In this document: in pieces, positions 39,264 through 49,244 of the stretch | Numbering within the stretch: position 1 is the first letter of the stretch | Layout of the letters: every line of letters starts with the position of its first letter | Origin: Methyloceanibacter methanicus | GTDB lineage: Bacteria > Pseudomonadota > Alphaproteobacteria > Rhizobiales > Methyloligellaceae | Direction of reading: 5' to 3' | Length of the DNA: 64,000 bases | Assembly (NCBI RefSeq): GCF_001723285.1 | Contig: NZ_LPWG01000010.1 | Location: forward strand, 434,001 to 498,000 | The notes under the pieces: model-generated | Seen by the model: only the letters and a program-made list of their open reading frames with translations | Databases searched by the model: none | Told to the model about the DNA's origin: nothing | Made by a program: the position numbers and the translations under genes

Positions 39264-39998
39264 GTGGGCCGTATTTTCCGAGTGTTTCTATCCGGCGCCT
39301 TGGCGCTGCTGCCCATCATGGTCACGGTTCTGGTCACCGCGTGGCTGGGGTCCCTGGTGGCAACCTATGCGGGGCCGGGCAGCTTCCTCGGCAACCTCAT
39401 CACGCATCTCGGGCTCAACTTGTCGGCCTCGTCCCATGTGGCCTACTTCATCGGGCTCGGTATCATCGTGGCGCTGATCTTTCTGCTGGGTTTGGCGGTG
39501 GAATCGGGCCTGCGGAGCTGGATATCCAACAGTTTCGATTGGTTCATGATGCGCATTCCGCTGGTGTCGAATGTCTACGACATCTCCAAGCGCTTCGTCG
39601 CGATGATGGATCGGGGCGACGGCGAGGACAGCCTGAAAGGCATGAGCCCTGTCTGGTGCTTTTTCGGCGGTGAGGGCAGCGCCGCCACGCTGGCGCTCAT
39701 GCCCTCGAACGAGCCGGTGGCTGTCGGCGACAAGACCTATGTGCCCGTGCTGGTACCGTTTGCGCCGGTGCCCTTCGGCGGGGCGCTCGTCTACGTGCCC
39801 CAAGAATGGGTCAGGCCGGCCGACGGCGGCGTCGAGAGGCTCGTGAACGTCTATCTGTCCATGGGCGTGACCCCGCCCATAGGACTTCCAGCGGAAACTG
39901 CCACGGTGGAGGTCGCCGAAGCCGCTGCGAAGAAAACAGCGCCGCGCAAGCGGGCTCGCAACCGCCCCGCGAAGGCGGAGACCCAGGACGAGACGTGA
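39264..39998 (+). CDS. DUF502 family membrane protein
   Basis: The start is a GTG at 39264 with GGAGGT 6 bp upstream. The 244-residue protein has two membrane helices (residues 5-30 and 58-80) and the DUF502 motif RIPLVSNVYDISKRF. A cytoplasmic or periplasmic domain with PVLVPFAPVPFGGALVYVP follows. The last 35 residues are Ala/Lys/Arg-rich. The family has no assigned function. It converges with ychF with 4 bp between the stops. Confidence 0.88.
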   Translation: MGRIFRVFLSGALALLPIMVTVLVTAWLGSLVATYAGPGSFLGNLITHLGLNLSASSHVAYFIGLGIIVALIFLLGLAVESGLRSWISNSFDWFMMRIPLVSNVYDISKRFVAMMDRGDGEDSLKGMSPVWCFFGGEGSAATLALMPSNEPVAVGDKTYVPVLVPFAPVPFGGALVYVPQEWVRPADGGVERLVNVYLSMGVTPPIGLPAETATVEVAEAAAKKTAPRKRARNRPAKAETQDET

Positions 39999-40002
39999 GG
40001 CG

Positions 40003-41100
40003 CTAATTCGCGAAGCGGAAATGCAGCACGTCGCCGTCCTGCACCACATACTCTTTGCCTTCGAGGCGTAGCTTGCCCGCATCGCGGGCGCCGCTTTCGC
40101 CGCCGAGGCCGACATAGTCGTCGTAGGCGATGGTCTCGGCCCGGATGAAGCCTTTCTCGAAGTCGGTGTGGATCACCCCGGCCGCTTGCGGCGCGCGCGT
40201 GCCGCGCTCGACGGTCCAGGCGCGTGCTTCCTTGGGGCCCACCGTGAAATAGGTAAGGAGGTCGAGCAGCTTGTAGCCTTCGCGGATCAGCCGGTTGAGG
40301 CCGGGCTCTTCGAGGCCGAGATCGGCGAGGTAGGATTGCCGCTCCTCGGCGTCGAGTTCCACCAGCTCGGATTCGATCTTGGCGGAAATGATGATGCAGC
40401 CCGCGCCTTCTTTCTCGGCGCGCTCTTGCACGGCCGCGGACAGCGCGTTGCCGGACGCCGCCGAAGCCTCGTCCACATTGCAGACATAGAGGACGGGTTT
40501 GGAGGTCAGGAGCCCCAGCGTGTGGAAGGCCTTGCGGTCGTCGTCGTCGCCAATGGCGAAACGCGCGGGCTTGCCCTCGCGCAGCGTGGCGAGCGCCCGT
40601 TCCAGAAGCGCCAAGATCTCCTTGGCCTCCTTGTCCTGGCCGCGGATTTTCTTTTCGAGCGTCGGCACGCGGCGTTCGAGGCTCTCGAGGTCCGCGAGCA
40701 TCAGCTCCGTCTCGATGGTCTCGGCGTCGGCCGTGGGGTCCACCTTGCCGTCCACATGGACCACGTCGGAATCCTCGAAACAGCGCAGGACATAAGCGAT
40801 CGCGTCGACTTCGCGGATATGGGCGAGGAACTGGTTGCCCAGCCCTTCGCCTTGGGAGGCGCCGCGCACGAGCCCGGCGATGTCGACGAAGGTCAGGCGC
40901 GTCGGGATCGTTTGCGCGGACCCGGCGATCTCCGAGAGCTTGGCGAGGCGCGGATCGGGCACCGGCACGTCGCCCACATTGGGCTCGATGGTGCAGAAGG
41001 GGTAGTTGGCGGCCTGCGCCGCGGCGCTCTCCGTCAGCGCGTTGAAGAGCGTGGACTTGCCGACATTCGGCAGTCCGACGATGCCGCATTTGAATCCCAT
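40003..41100 (-). CDS. ychF: Redox-regulated ATPase YchF
   Basis: The 365-residue protein has the P-loop GLPNVGKSTLFNAL at residues 8-21, the DIAGLVRGASQGEGLG switch region and, at the specificity position, NVDE rather than NKxD. That change marks YchF, which prefers ATP over GTP. A C-terminal TGS domain follows (LLTYFTVGPKEARAW). YchF binds ribosomes and acts in stress responses. Pth lies just upstream on the same strand, the usual neighbour. Confidence 0.96.
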   Translation of the reverse strand: MGFKCGIVGLPNVGKSTLFNALTESAAAQAANYPFCTIEPNVGDVPVPDPRLAKLSEIAGSAQTIPTRLTFVDIAGLVRGASQGEGLGNQFLAHIREVDAIAYVLRCFEDSDVVHVDGKVDPTADAETIETELMLADLESLERRVPTLEKKIRGQDKEAKEILALLERALATLREGKPARFAIGDDDDRKAFHTLGLLTSKPVLYVCNVDEASAASGNALSAAVQERAEKEGAGCIIISAKIESELVELDAEERQSYLADLGLEEPGLNRLIREGYKLLDLLTYFTVGPKEARAWTVERGTRAPQAAGVIHTDFEKGFIRAETIAYDDYVGLGGESGARDAGKLRLEGKEYVVQDGDVLHFRFAN

Positions 41101-41157
41101 CGTGTTCCTTGGCTCCTGTGGCCTGTCGCGCCGTCCGTCCGGCTTTGCGACCGGGAC

Positions 41158-41748
41158 CTAGTCCGTTTCGCTTTGCGTTTCGTTTCGGGTTTCGTGGGCG
41201 ACTTGGGTTTGAAAGCGATCCTTTTCGCCCTTGGCGAGCAGAGGGGCCGCGTCCGACATGGCGAACAGCACCGGTTCGAGCCATTCCATGTCCGCCTTGG
41301 CGAAATCGCGCAGGACATGACCGACGACCCGCTCGCGATGGCCCGGGTGACCGATCCCGATCCGGACGCGTATATAGTCGTTGCCCAAATGTGCCGTCAC
41401 GGATTTGAGCCCGTTATGGCCGGCCACGCCCCCGCCGATCTTCACCCGCACCTTGCCGGGAGCAAGATCGAGCTCGTCGTGAAAGACGACCACGTCGCCG
41501 ACCGGGATCTTGTAGAAGCGCGCGGTTTCGCCCACCGAGCGCCCGGACTCGTTCATATGGGTCTGCGGCTTGAGGAGAAGCACCTGTTCGCCGCCCAGCC
41601 GGCCTTCGCAGATCAGACCCTGGAAGCGCTTGCGCCAAGCGGGGAAACCGTGTGCGGCGGCCATGACGTCCACGGCCATGAAGCCGACATTGTGACGGTT
41701 GAAGGCGTATTGCGCCCCCGGATTGCCGAGGCCGACAAAGAGCTTCAT
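41158..41748 (-). CDS. pth: Peptidyl-tRNA hydrolase
   Basis: The 196-residue protein has [19 protein letters not shown] at the start, where the His in NRHN is catalytic, and [13 protein letters not shown] and [13 protein letters not shown] further on. It frees tRNA from stalled peptidyl-tRNA. It is in the rplY-pth-ychF order common in alphaproteobacteria. The C-terminal tail is rich in Gln, Thr and Glu. Confidence 0.96.
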   Translation of the reverse strand: MKLFVGLGNPGAQYAFNRHNVGFMAVDVMAAAHGFPAWRKRFQGLICEGRLGGEQVLLLKPQTHMNESGRSVGETARFYKIPVGDVVVFHDELDLAPGKVRVKIGGGVAGHNGLKSVTAHLGNDYIRVRIGIGHPGHRERVVGHVLRDFAKADMEWLEPVLFAMSDAAPLLAKGEKDRFQTQVAHETRNETQSETD

Positions 41749-41801
41749 CGCGTCGTCCCGTATCGCGGCCCAAACAGCCCGTCAGGCCGAAAAGGAGAAG
41801 G

Positions 41802-42443
41802 TTATTCCTTCGACTCTTCGGCTGCTTCGGCTGCGCCTTCTCCCTCGCCCTCGGCGGCCTCTTCCGTCGCCTCGTCGGCGCCGCGGCCGGCGATGGTGGC
41901 AATGGTGAAGTCGCGGTCGGTGATCGAGGGAACCGCGCCCTCGGGCAGGCTCACCGAAGAGATGTGGATCGAGTCGCCGATCTCCATCCCCGTGAGGTCG
42001 ATCTCGATCGAATCCGGAATCCGGTCGGCCGGGCAGACCAAGGTGATTTCGTGGCGCACGACGTTGAGGATGCCACCGCGCTTGAGGCCAGGCGAGGCGG
42101 CTTCGTTGAGGAAGTGCACCGGCACGTCCACGTCGACCGAGGCGTTTTTCGCCAGGCGCAGGAAGTCCACGTGGATCGGGAAGTCGCGCACCGGGTCGAC
42201 CTGCACGTCGCGTGGGATGGCCCGGATCTTCGTGCCGTCCATGTCGATCATGTAGACCGTGCTCTGGAAGTGGCCGGTCTGAATCTGCTTGGAAACTTCC
42301 TTCGTCTCCAACGCGATGTTGAGCGGCTCGTCATTGCCGCCATAGATGATGCCGGGAATGCGCCCTTCGCGGCGGACGGCGCGTGCGCCACCGGTTCCGG
42401 TGCGCCCTCGCGTCCACGCCTTGAGCTCGATCGCCTCAGCCAT
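41802..42443 (-). CDS. rplY: 50S ribosomal protein L25/general stress protein Ctc
   Basis: The 213-residue protein is the long CTC form. It has the L25 domain (LKAWTRGRTGTGGARAVRREG), the FLRLAKNASVDVDVPVHFLNE section, and a second beta domain ending in an acidic Ala/Glu tail. It binds 5S rRNA in the large subunit. It lies 53 bp upstream of pth. Confidence 0.95.
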   Translation of the reverse strand: MAEAIELKAWTRGRTGTGGARAVRREGRIPGIIYGGNDEPLNIALETKEVSKQIQTGHFQSTVYMIDMDGTKIRAIPRDVQVDPVRDFPIHVDFLRLAKNASVDVDVPVHFLNEAASPGLKRGGILNVVRHEITLVCPADRIPDSIEIDLTGMEIGDSIHISSVSLPEGAVPSITDRDFTIATIAGRGADEATEEAAEGEGEGAAEAAEESKE

Positions 42444-42599
42444 TTGATCCTCCGAACGTCTGAAATAGTGAGGGGCCGGAAGCCGGCCCCCAAAATACGG
42501 GCGCGGCGCTCTGATCGTGGCCGCCGCGACGGAATTGGAGAGGCTTATAGCCCAAGGACACCTAAGAAGACAATCGCCTATCGGCGCTGTTTTTGGGCG

Positions 42600-43627
42600 C
42601 TAAAGCGCCTCGGAAACGGCCTCCGGCGCCAGTCCTGGCGAGCCCTTTTTGGCGCGCTCGGCGTCTTTGACGAGCGCGAGGACCCGCCGGTTCAACGGCG
42701 CCGGGCGCCCCAATTGGACCGCGAGCCGGATGATTTCCCCCTGCAGGTGGTCGATTTCGGTGCGCCGGCCGGCCTGCAGGTCCTCCCACATGGAGGAGCG
42801 GGCGCTCTTGTCCATGGTGAGCATCTTTCCGGCTACGAGGCCGAACAGAGGGTCGGGGAGCCGCAGCGCCAGCGCCAGAGCCCGCTGGGGCACGCCCTCG
42901 TACGGCGCATAGTGGATGCCGGCGCGCCCAGCACCGCCATGCCCTCGCCTAGCTGACGGGCCACGAGGGCGCGCCAGCGCCGGTCGCCGAATTGCTGGAC
43001 GAGCGGCAGGCCGGACAGGGCATTGAGCCCGTTATTGAGGTTTACGAGCAGTTTGCCCCACAGCACCGCTTCGATGTCGTCATGTCCGGCGACGGGCAGG
43101 TTCGGCACGTGGAGCGCCGCTGGAACGCCCGCCGCCTGCTTCTCCACCAGAACCACGCCGCCGCTCGCCCGGTGGAAGCGCGGCGCGGCGCCCTCGCGCC
43201 GGCTTTGGACCACGTTGAATGGCACCATGGCGTCGACGACGCGGTCCGAACCCAGATGCCGGCGCAGGATGTCGGCGTTGCAGACCCCGTTCTGCAGGCT
43301 CACGGCGAGCGCGTCCGCCGGCGCATGCGCGGCAATCAGCGCGGCCATGGCGTCGGTATCGTGGGATTTGACGGTGACGAGGATCAGCTTGGCCTCCCCG
43401 AAGGCTTCGGACGGATCCGTGCTGACCGTCAGATTTTCCGGCGCAACGCTGATCGTGCGTCCCTCGAGGTCTGAAGCGACCAGGCCATGACGCGAAATCC
43501 CGGCCGCCAGAGCAGGCCGGGCCAAAAGCGTGACGCGCCGGCCCGCCGCGGCGAGATGGGCGCCGATATAGCACCCCACACTGCCGGCGCCGGCGATTGC
43601 GATGGGAAGGTCGTTGGGTTCGGACAT
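42600..43627 (-). CDS. Ketopantoate reductase family protein (PanE/ApbA), one frameshift
   Basis: Joined across one lost base at about 42925 this codes for 342 residues. The NADP loop IAGAGSVGCYIGAHL is at residues 11-25, and SLQNGV and WGKLLVNLNNGLNAL (catalytic Lys region) follow. The rest (QRALALALRLPDPLFGLV) is in the other frame. The family reduces 2-dehydropantoate to pantoate or similar oxo-acids. The start MSEPNDLP fits. It is divergent from the lactate-dehydrogenase-type gene. Confidence 0.88.
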
Positions 43628-43816
43628 CGGGCGGCGGGGTTGGGCTAGGTGGAACAAGGCCCATCGTGGAGCGATCGCCCGGTTAAGGAAAGAGGGGCAA
43701 TTCGCCTGCGGGCGGCTGCCTGATCTATGATAGGGTTTGCGGCTTGGGATGGGTGCTTCGCCGGTGCGTTCGCGCGACGGGCGCCGAACTTGCGCAAAAT
43801 GGGGACTGCGCACGTC

Positions 43817-45052
43817 ATGAACGAACAGTTCGACAGTCGTCTTTCCGGGGTGCCCGCGAAGGAGGCGGCCGGGGCCGAGCTGGGGGATCTGCGCGGCGGC
43901 GCCATGATCCGGCCATCGCCCCTCGCGAACCATCCCGGCAAATTGCGCGCCAAGGCCAAGCGGTATCTGCCCGTGATCGTCTTCGACTTTCTCGAAGGCG
44001 GCTCCCAAGACGAAGTGACTCTCAGACGAAACCGCGAGCAGTTGGACGCGTTGCGCCTGCGCCAGCGCGTGTTCGACCATGCGGCGATCCGCAACACGCG
44101 CACGACGATCTTCGGGCTCGACGCCTCGCTTCCCGTCGCGCTTGCCCCGATGGGCATGGGCGGTGCGTTTCATCCGCAGGCGGAGCTTCATGCAGCCCGG
44201 GCCGCAGAGTCCTTCGGGGTGCCGTATTGCCTCAGCTCGCTGGCAAGCTCTTCGATCGAGGAGGTGGCCGATGCGGTGGACACGCCGTTTCTGTTCCAGC
44301 TCTACCTGATGAAGGACCGCGAGGTGAACGCGGCGCTTCTGCAGCGGGCGGAGGATGCCGGTTGCTCGGGGTTGATCGTCAATGTGGACACGGCCGTTCA
44401 GGGTCGCCGCAATCGCGATCTCGACAACGGCGTCACCATCCCGCTGAATTTGCGCATCTGGCATGTGCTCGATGTCGTCCGCCGACCGCGATGGCTCATC
44501 CGCTATCTGCGGAACAAGCCGACCCTCGGCAATCTCGCGCCCTATGCGCCGGGGGGAGACGACCTCCCTTCGGTTTCCGCCTGGGCGGAGCCGCGCTTCA
44601 AAGGCGCGGTCAGCACGGCCGATCTCGAATGGCTGCGCCGGACCTGGCCCCGCAAGCTGATCGTGAAGGGCATCCTCGACCCGGACGATGCGAAGATCGC
44701 GGCCGATCTCGGCGCCGACAGTGTGGTGGTGTCCAACCATGGCGGACGGCAGCTCGACAGCGCCGCGAGCACGATCGAGATGATGCCGCGCGTCCGCGAG
44801 GCCGTGGGCGATCGGATCGAGCTCATCCTCGACAGCGGCGTCCGTTCCGGCTTCGACGTTCTGAAGGCGCTCGGACGCGGCGCGGACGGCTGCCTCCTGG
44901 GCCGGGCCTATATGTACGGTCTTGCGCCTTATGGCGAGCGCGGCGTCGCGGCCGCGCTTCACCTGATCGCTCAAGAGCTCGACGAGGCGATGACGCTCAC
45001 CGGCACGGCGGACGTCAACGCCTTGCCTGACGGATTGGTGTTCGGCCCTTAG
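43817..45052 (+). CDS. FMN-dependent alpha-hydroxy-acid dehydrogenase (LldD-like)
   Basis: About 411 residues from the ATG at 43817. Starts at 43799 or 43727 are also open. The FMN barrel has VALAPMGMGGAFHP, the active-site motif SNHGGRQLD near residue 310 and ILDSGVRSGFDVLKAL. It oxidises L-lactate, glycolate or a related 2-hydroxy acid to the oxo acid. With glcDEF and the GlcG-like gene it makes hydroxy acids a theme of this window. The substrate is open. Confidence 0.9.
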   Translation: MNEQFDSRLSGVPAKEAAGAELGDLRGGAMIRPSPLANHPGKLRAKAKRYLPVIVFDFLEGGSQDEVTLRRNREQLDALRLRQRVFDHAAIRNTRTTIFGLDASLPVALAPMGMGGAFHPQAELHAARAAESFGVPYCLSSLASSSIEEVADAVDTPFLFQLYLMKDREVNAALLQRAEDAGCSGLIVNVDTAVQGRRNRDLDNGVTIPLNLRIWHVLDVVRRPRWLIRYLRNKPTLGNLAPYAPGGDDLPSVSAWAEPRFKGAVSTADLEWLRRTWPRKLIVKGILDPDDAKIAADLGADSVVVSNHGGRQLDSAASTIEMMPRVREAVGDRIELILDSGVRSGFDVLKALGRGADGCLLGRAYMYGLAPYGERGVAAALHLIAQELDEAMTLTGTADVNALPDGLVFGP

Positions 45053-45074
45053 GCGGCACGCGCCTGGGCGCCAC

Positions 45075-45509
45075 TCACGTGCGCCAGGGATGCGCGGGCA
45101 GCTCGGAGACGCCGAGCACGGCCACGCCCGCGGCGGCAACCTCATGGTCGTTCTCGACCGTGCTGCCGCTCACGCCGATGGCTCCCACGAGAACGCCGTC
45201 TTCGTCGACGATCGGCAAGCCGCCGGGGAACGTGATCAGGCCGTCATTGGAATGCTCGATGCCGTAGAGCGGTTTGCCCGGTTGCGAAAGCTGGCCCAGC
45301 GCGCCCGTCGCCATGCCGAAGAAGCAGGCCGTCGTCGCCTTCTTGATCGCGATATCGATGGAGCCCACCCAGGCATCGTCCATGCGCATGAACGCCTTCA
45401 GGTTCGCGCCGGAGTCGACCACGGCGATGCACATTTGGGTCTTGAGCGCGACGGCTTTCTTGCGGGCCGCTTCGATGACTTGTTCGGCGTTTTCGAGATT
45501 GACGTGCAT
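45075..45509 (-). CDS. GlcG/HbpS-family heme-degrading-type protein
   Basis: The 144-residue protein (ATG at 45509, with AGGAGG nearby) has the family features [33 protein letters not shown] and [20 protein letters not shown]. GlcG is linked to glycolate genes in many bacteria, and HbpS binds haem, but the true role is unclear. It lies convergent to the LldD-like gene, 36 kb from glcDEF. Confidence 0.88.
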   Translation of the reverse strand: MHVNLENAEQVIEAARKKAVALKTQMCIAVVDSGANLKAFMRMDDAWVGSIDIAIKKATTACFFGMATGALGQLSQPGKPLYGIEHSNDGLITFPGGLPIVDEDGVLVGAIGVSGSTVENDHEVAAAGVAVLGVSELPAHPWRT

Positions 45510-45722
45510 GGACAGGCTCCTCCTCGGTGGGTCAGGCTGCGTTGAGTCGCACGCCTGAAGATTATGGGTCAACCGCAATTGCGACGCATTTGGCGGCTGA
45601 CGATAAGTGGCTACCATGTCACGCGATTGACCGAGGTTCCATATGCTTACGACACGATCCCTTCGGGCTTGCGGTCCGTGGTGCGACCGCGCCGTGCCCC
45701 TCACGGACACTCAAACGGCCTC

Positions 45723-46905
45723 ATGACGAACGGTTCTCCGCATTCCCTGGTGACAAAGATTGGCGAAGGCGCGACGCCCGCGAGGGTGCGCATCGTCCTC
45801 GCGGTGTTGCTGCTCGCCGTCTTCGCGCTGATGCAGTCGAGGCCGGCGCAGGAGGTGGCGCCGGGGGACATTCTCGCCTGGCGGGACGATGGGCGGCTCC
45901 ACGTGTTCGTGCACCCGGACTGCCCGCATTGCCACGCCGCGCAAGCGTTCCTCCGGGATCACCCCGAGATTGAAACCGATATCCATGACGTGTCGACACC
46001 GGCGAACGAACGGTTGTTCCGCGTGGTGGCCCGGGAGTACGGCATTCCCGAGCGGGGGCTCGGCGTTCCGCTCTTCGTTTTCGGGGACCGGCACATGCTC
46101 GGATTCGACCGGCCCGAAACGACCGGCGCGGACCTGCTCGCGCTGGTGGGCGGGGCCGCGCACGGCAACCAGACATCGGCCGGATATGTGGACTTGCCCG
46201 TCTTCGGCAAGATCGACCCGAACGGCTATTCGCTTGCGGGCCTGGCGGTGATCATGGGGCTCGCCGACGGCTTCAATCCGTGCGCCATGTGGGTGTTGAT
46301 CTATTTGATCTCGCTGATCGCGGGACTGCGGGATCCGGCGAAGATCTGGTGGCTGGTCGGGACCTTCGTGCTTGCCTCCGGCATTCTGTATTTCCTGCTG
46401 ATGACCGCGTGGCTCAACGTATTTCTGGTCGTGGGCTATGTGCGGCCGCTCACCGAGTTCGTCGCGCTGCTCGCCATCGGCTTCGGTATCAGCCACCTCT
46501 ACGAGCTGGTGTGGACACGCGGCGTGATCGAATGCGAGGTCGGCGACGTGGAGCAGCGCCAACGGACCATGTCGCGCATTCGCGATGTGGTCGCGGCGCC
46601 GATCGGGGTCGTCAGCCTGCTGCTGATCGTCGGGCTCGCCTTCGCGGTGACGCCGTCGAGTTCGTCTGTTCGGCCGCGCTTCCGGCCATCTTCACCCATG
46701 TGCTTGCGCTGAGCGACGTCTCCACGTTCGGCTACTACGCCTATATCGCGCTCTACGTCGTCTTCTTCATGCTGGACGATCTGATCATCTTCGGGCTGGC
46801 GGCCTTCGCCGTTCAGGCCTTCGTGCACACGGCTACGCGGTGTTCAGCCGGCTCGCCGGCGGCCTGGTCCTGATCGGCCTCGGCGTGTGGATGCTGGCGC
46901 GGTAG
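45723..46905 (+). CDS. Thioredoxin-like domain fused to a CcdA/DsbD-type membrane domain, two frameshifts
   Basis: Joined across two lost bases (about 46650 and 46832) this codes for 394 residues. After a first membrane helix (residues 20-38) comes a thioredoxin-like domain with the active-site-type CPHC ([11 protein letters not shown] near residue 63). Then a membrane domain begins with [13 protein letters not shown] and has the second Cys in [16 protein letters not shown]. These two Cys are the CcdA/DsbD pair that carry electrons across the membrane. The end, [16 protein letters not shown], is in a third frame. It probably reduces periplasmic disulfides, for example for cytochrome c assembly. 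Confidence 0.85.
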
Positions 46906-46910
46906 AAGGC

Positions 46911-47842
46911 CTAGTAGAACAGGCTGGAGACGGATTTTTCCTCGGCCGTGCGGGCGATGGCTTCGCCCAGAGAGGCGCGATCGACAGCACGCGAATATTA
47001 TGCGCGTTGACCACGGCGTCGCTGGGCATGATCGAGTCGGTGATCACCAGCTCGGTCAGCTGCGAGGCCATGACGCGGGCGATGGCGCCGCCGGACAGCA
47101 CGCCGTGGGTGATGTAGCCGGTGACCTGCTTCGCGCCCTGTCTCAGAAGGGCTTCGGCCGCGTTCACCAGCGTTCCGCCCGAGTCGACAATATCGTCCAT
47201 CAGAATGCAGCTGTGTCCGGACACGTCGCCGATGACATTCATGACCTCGGATTCGCCCGGCCGTTCCCGGCGCTTGTCGACGATGGCGAGCGGCGCGTCG
47301 ATGCGCTTCGCCAGTCCCCGGGCGCGCACCACGCCGCCCACGTCCGGCGAGACCACCATGATGTTGTCGTTCGCCATCACATCCTTGATGTCGCTGACCA
47401 TGACAGGAGCGGCAAAGAGATTGTCGGTCGGGATATCGAAGAAGCCCTGGATCTGGCCCGCATGGAGATCGAGCGTCAGAACGCGGTCGGCGCCGGCGCG
47501 GACGATCATGTTCGCCACGAGCTTCGCCGAGATGGGGGTGCGCGGGCCGGGCTTCCGGTCCTGCCGGGCATAGCCGAAATAGGGAATGACCGCCGTGATA
47601 CGCCGCGCCGAGGCGCGCTTCAGCGCGTCGCAGAGGATCAGCAGTTCCATGAGGTGGTCGTTGGCGGGCGCCGAGGTCGATTGCAGGATGAAGACGTCCT
47701 CGCCACGGACGTTCTCTTGCACCTCGACGAAAATCTCCTTGTCCGCGAACCGGCGGACCACGCAGCGCGCGAGTGCGACGTCGAGATAGTTGGAAATTGC
47801 CTCAGCAAGTGGGCGGTTGCTGTTGCCTGCAACCAGTTTCAT
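46911..47842 (-). CDS. prs: Ribose-phosphate pyrophosphokinase, one frameshift
   Basis: Joined across one lost base at about 46970 this codes for 310 residues, the usual length. It has [50 protein letters not shown] and the PRPP loop [17 protein letters not shown]. The ending [19 protein letters not shown] is in the other frame. It makes PRPP from ribose-5-phosphate and ATP, which feeds hisG and apt in this window. As prs is normally essential, this break is probably a sequence error. Confidence 0.94.
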
Positions 47843-48009
47843 GCGCGTGTTCCCCGAAACTCAGCCAGTGCCCAGGCGACATACAGCCGTCACGACACCC
47901 GCGCGCTTTTAGCAAGCGTGTGGCACCGATGTAAACTTTCTAAGTGGTTGACGCCCGGGGATTACGGTCGCGGTTGAAGCCTCGCGGCCGCGCCCTCTCA
48001 GGCGCCCGC

Positions 48010-49073
48010 TCATTGAACCAGCTTCTTGATGCCGGGTGCGGCGGCGCCGGCCGCGGCGTCCGCGATCGCGCCCCACGGACCGTTCAGCGATCCCTTGGGG
48101 ATGACGTTCTCTTGGGAAACGGTGCCCTTGGTCGCACCGTTGGGCTCCTTGACCTGCCAATCGATGCGGATTTTTTCCTTCGAAAGTCCCGCGCTGCTCA
48201 GCCTCACGGTGCCGTCCACCGTGTAGACGTTCGAGCCCCGGCTCACGACTTTGCGCCCGAGCTGCGGAGCTTCTTCTTCAAGGCCGAGGCCAGGCTGCTG
48301 CTGCCGTCGCCCGGCGCACCCGTGACGGTTCCGACCTTGACGCCGGAGGGTTTCGGCCCCGCCGTCGTCCGCGCGCTCGACGTGGCCGCGGCGCCTGTCG
48401 CCGCAGCCGCGCCGGTCGCTACCGCCGCCGTCCGGCCCGTGGAGGTCGAGGAGGAGGACGACGAGGCGGTCGGCGTTGACGACCGGCCGCCGCCGCGCCC
48501 GCCGGGCAGGTCCGCGGCAAGCTGGGAGGCTGTCTTGTTGGCGATGTTCGAGATCGCCGTGGAATTCAGTCCGCGCCATGGGTTGGAGGTCGATCCCCGG
48601 GAGACGGTCTCCTCTCCGGAGACCCGGGTGACGCGCGTGCCGGACGCATCGTTCACGTCCCACACATAAGAGATCTTCGAGCGGCTGCCCTCCACATTGG
48701 ACAGGAGATAGCCGCGCAGGGTGTACTCCGCTTCGGCGGAACCGCTTGGGAGGATCGTCAGGTTGCGGTCGGCGCCGGCCGTCTGGAGGGCCTGGGTCAG
48801 CTTGGTCGTCACGCTTGTCGGCGGACCGACGACGGGCCCCATGGCGATCTTGGGCGAGCCCTTAAACAGGCCGCCGGCGCCTTGCATGATATTGCCCATG
48901 CCCACGCCGCTGCCGCTTCCGCCACCGCAGCCCGCCAGCGACAGGGCTGCCGAAAGCAGGGCGGCGATGGCCGCGACAAGGCTCACGACCTGAGTCGTTC
49001 TGTTTGGCTCAGCGCTCAACCGCTCGCTCCCTCGCTGGCCGCACACGATCCGTCCGCGCTTTCGCGCATGCAC
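48010..49073 (-). CDS. Lipoprotein of unknown function, one frameshift
   Basis: Joined across one lost C at about 48257 this codes for up to 354 residues. A lipobox (LAGC, near residue 49 from the GTG at 49073) follows a hydrophobic stretch, so the true start may be later than 49073. Two similar beta-rich segments (AEYTLRGYLLSNVEG; NVYTVDGTVRLSSAG) flank a Ser/Thr/Ala-rich linker of about 70 residues. This suggests a duplicated domain on a flexible tether. I know no family. Confidence 0.7.
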
Positions 49074-49244
49074 GCCAACGTTGTTTCAAACCAAGTCTTC
49101 TTCTGGCGGGGCCAAACGTGTTTGGTCGGCCAAGCTTGATCGCCCATCCCGGGTTTCGTTGCCAAGTTTACTTGGCGGGCCCCGATGGCGTCCAGACGCG
49201 CAGGGCCTCCCGGTCCCCGCCGATCAGTCTATGGTGAATCCCAA

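Noticed and set aside
42833..45145. A 770-codon minus-strand frame covering the LldD-like gene
   Set aside because: Only its 3' part (from 43627 down) is real, as the ketopantoate-reductase-like protein; the rest is antisense to the intact FMN enzyme gene.
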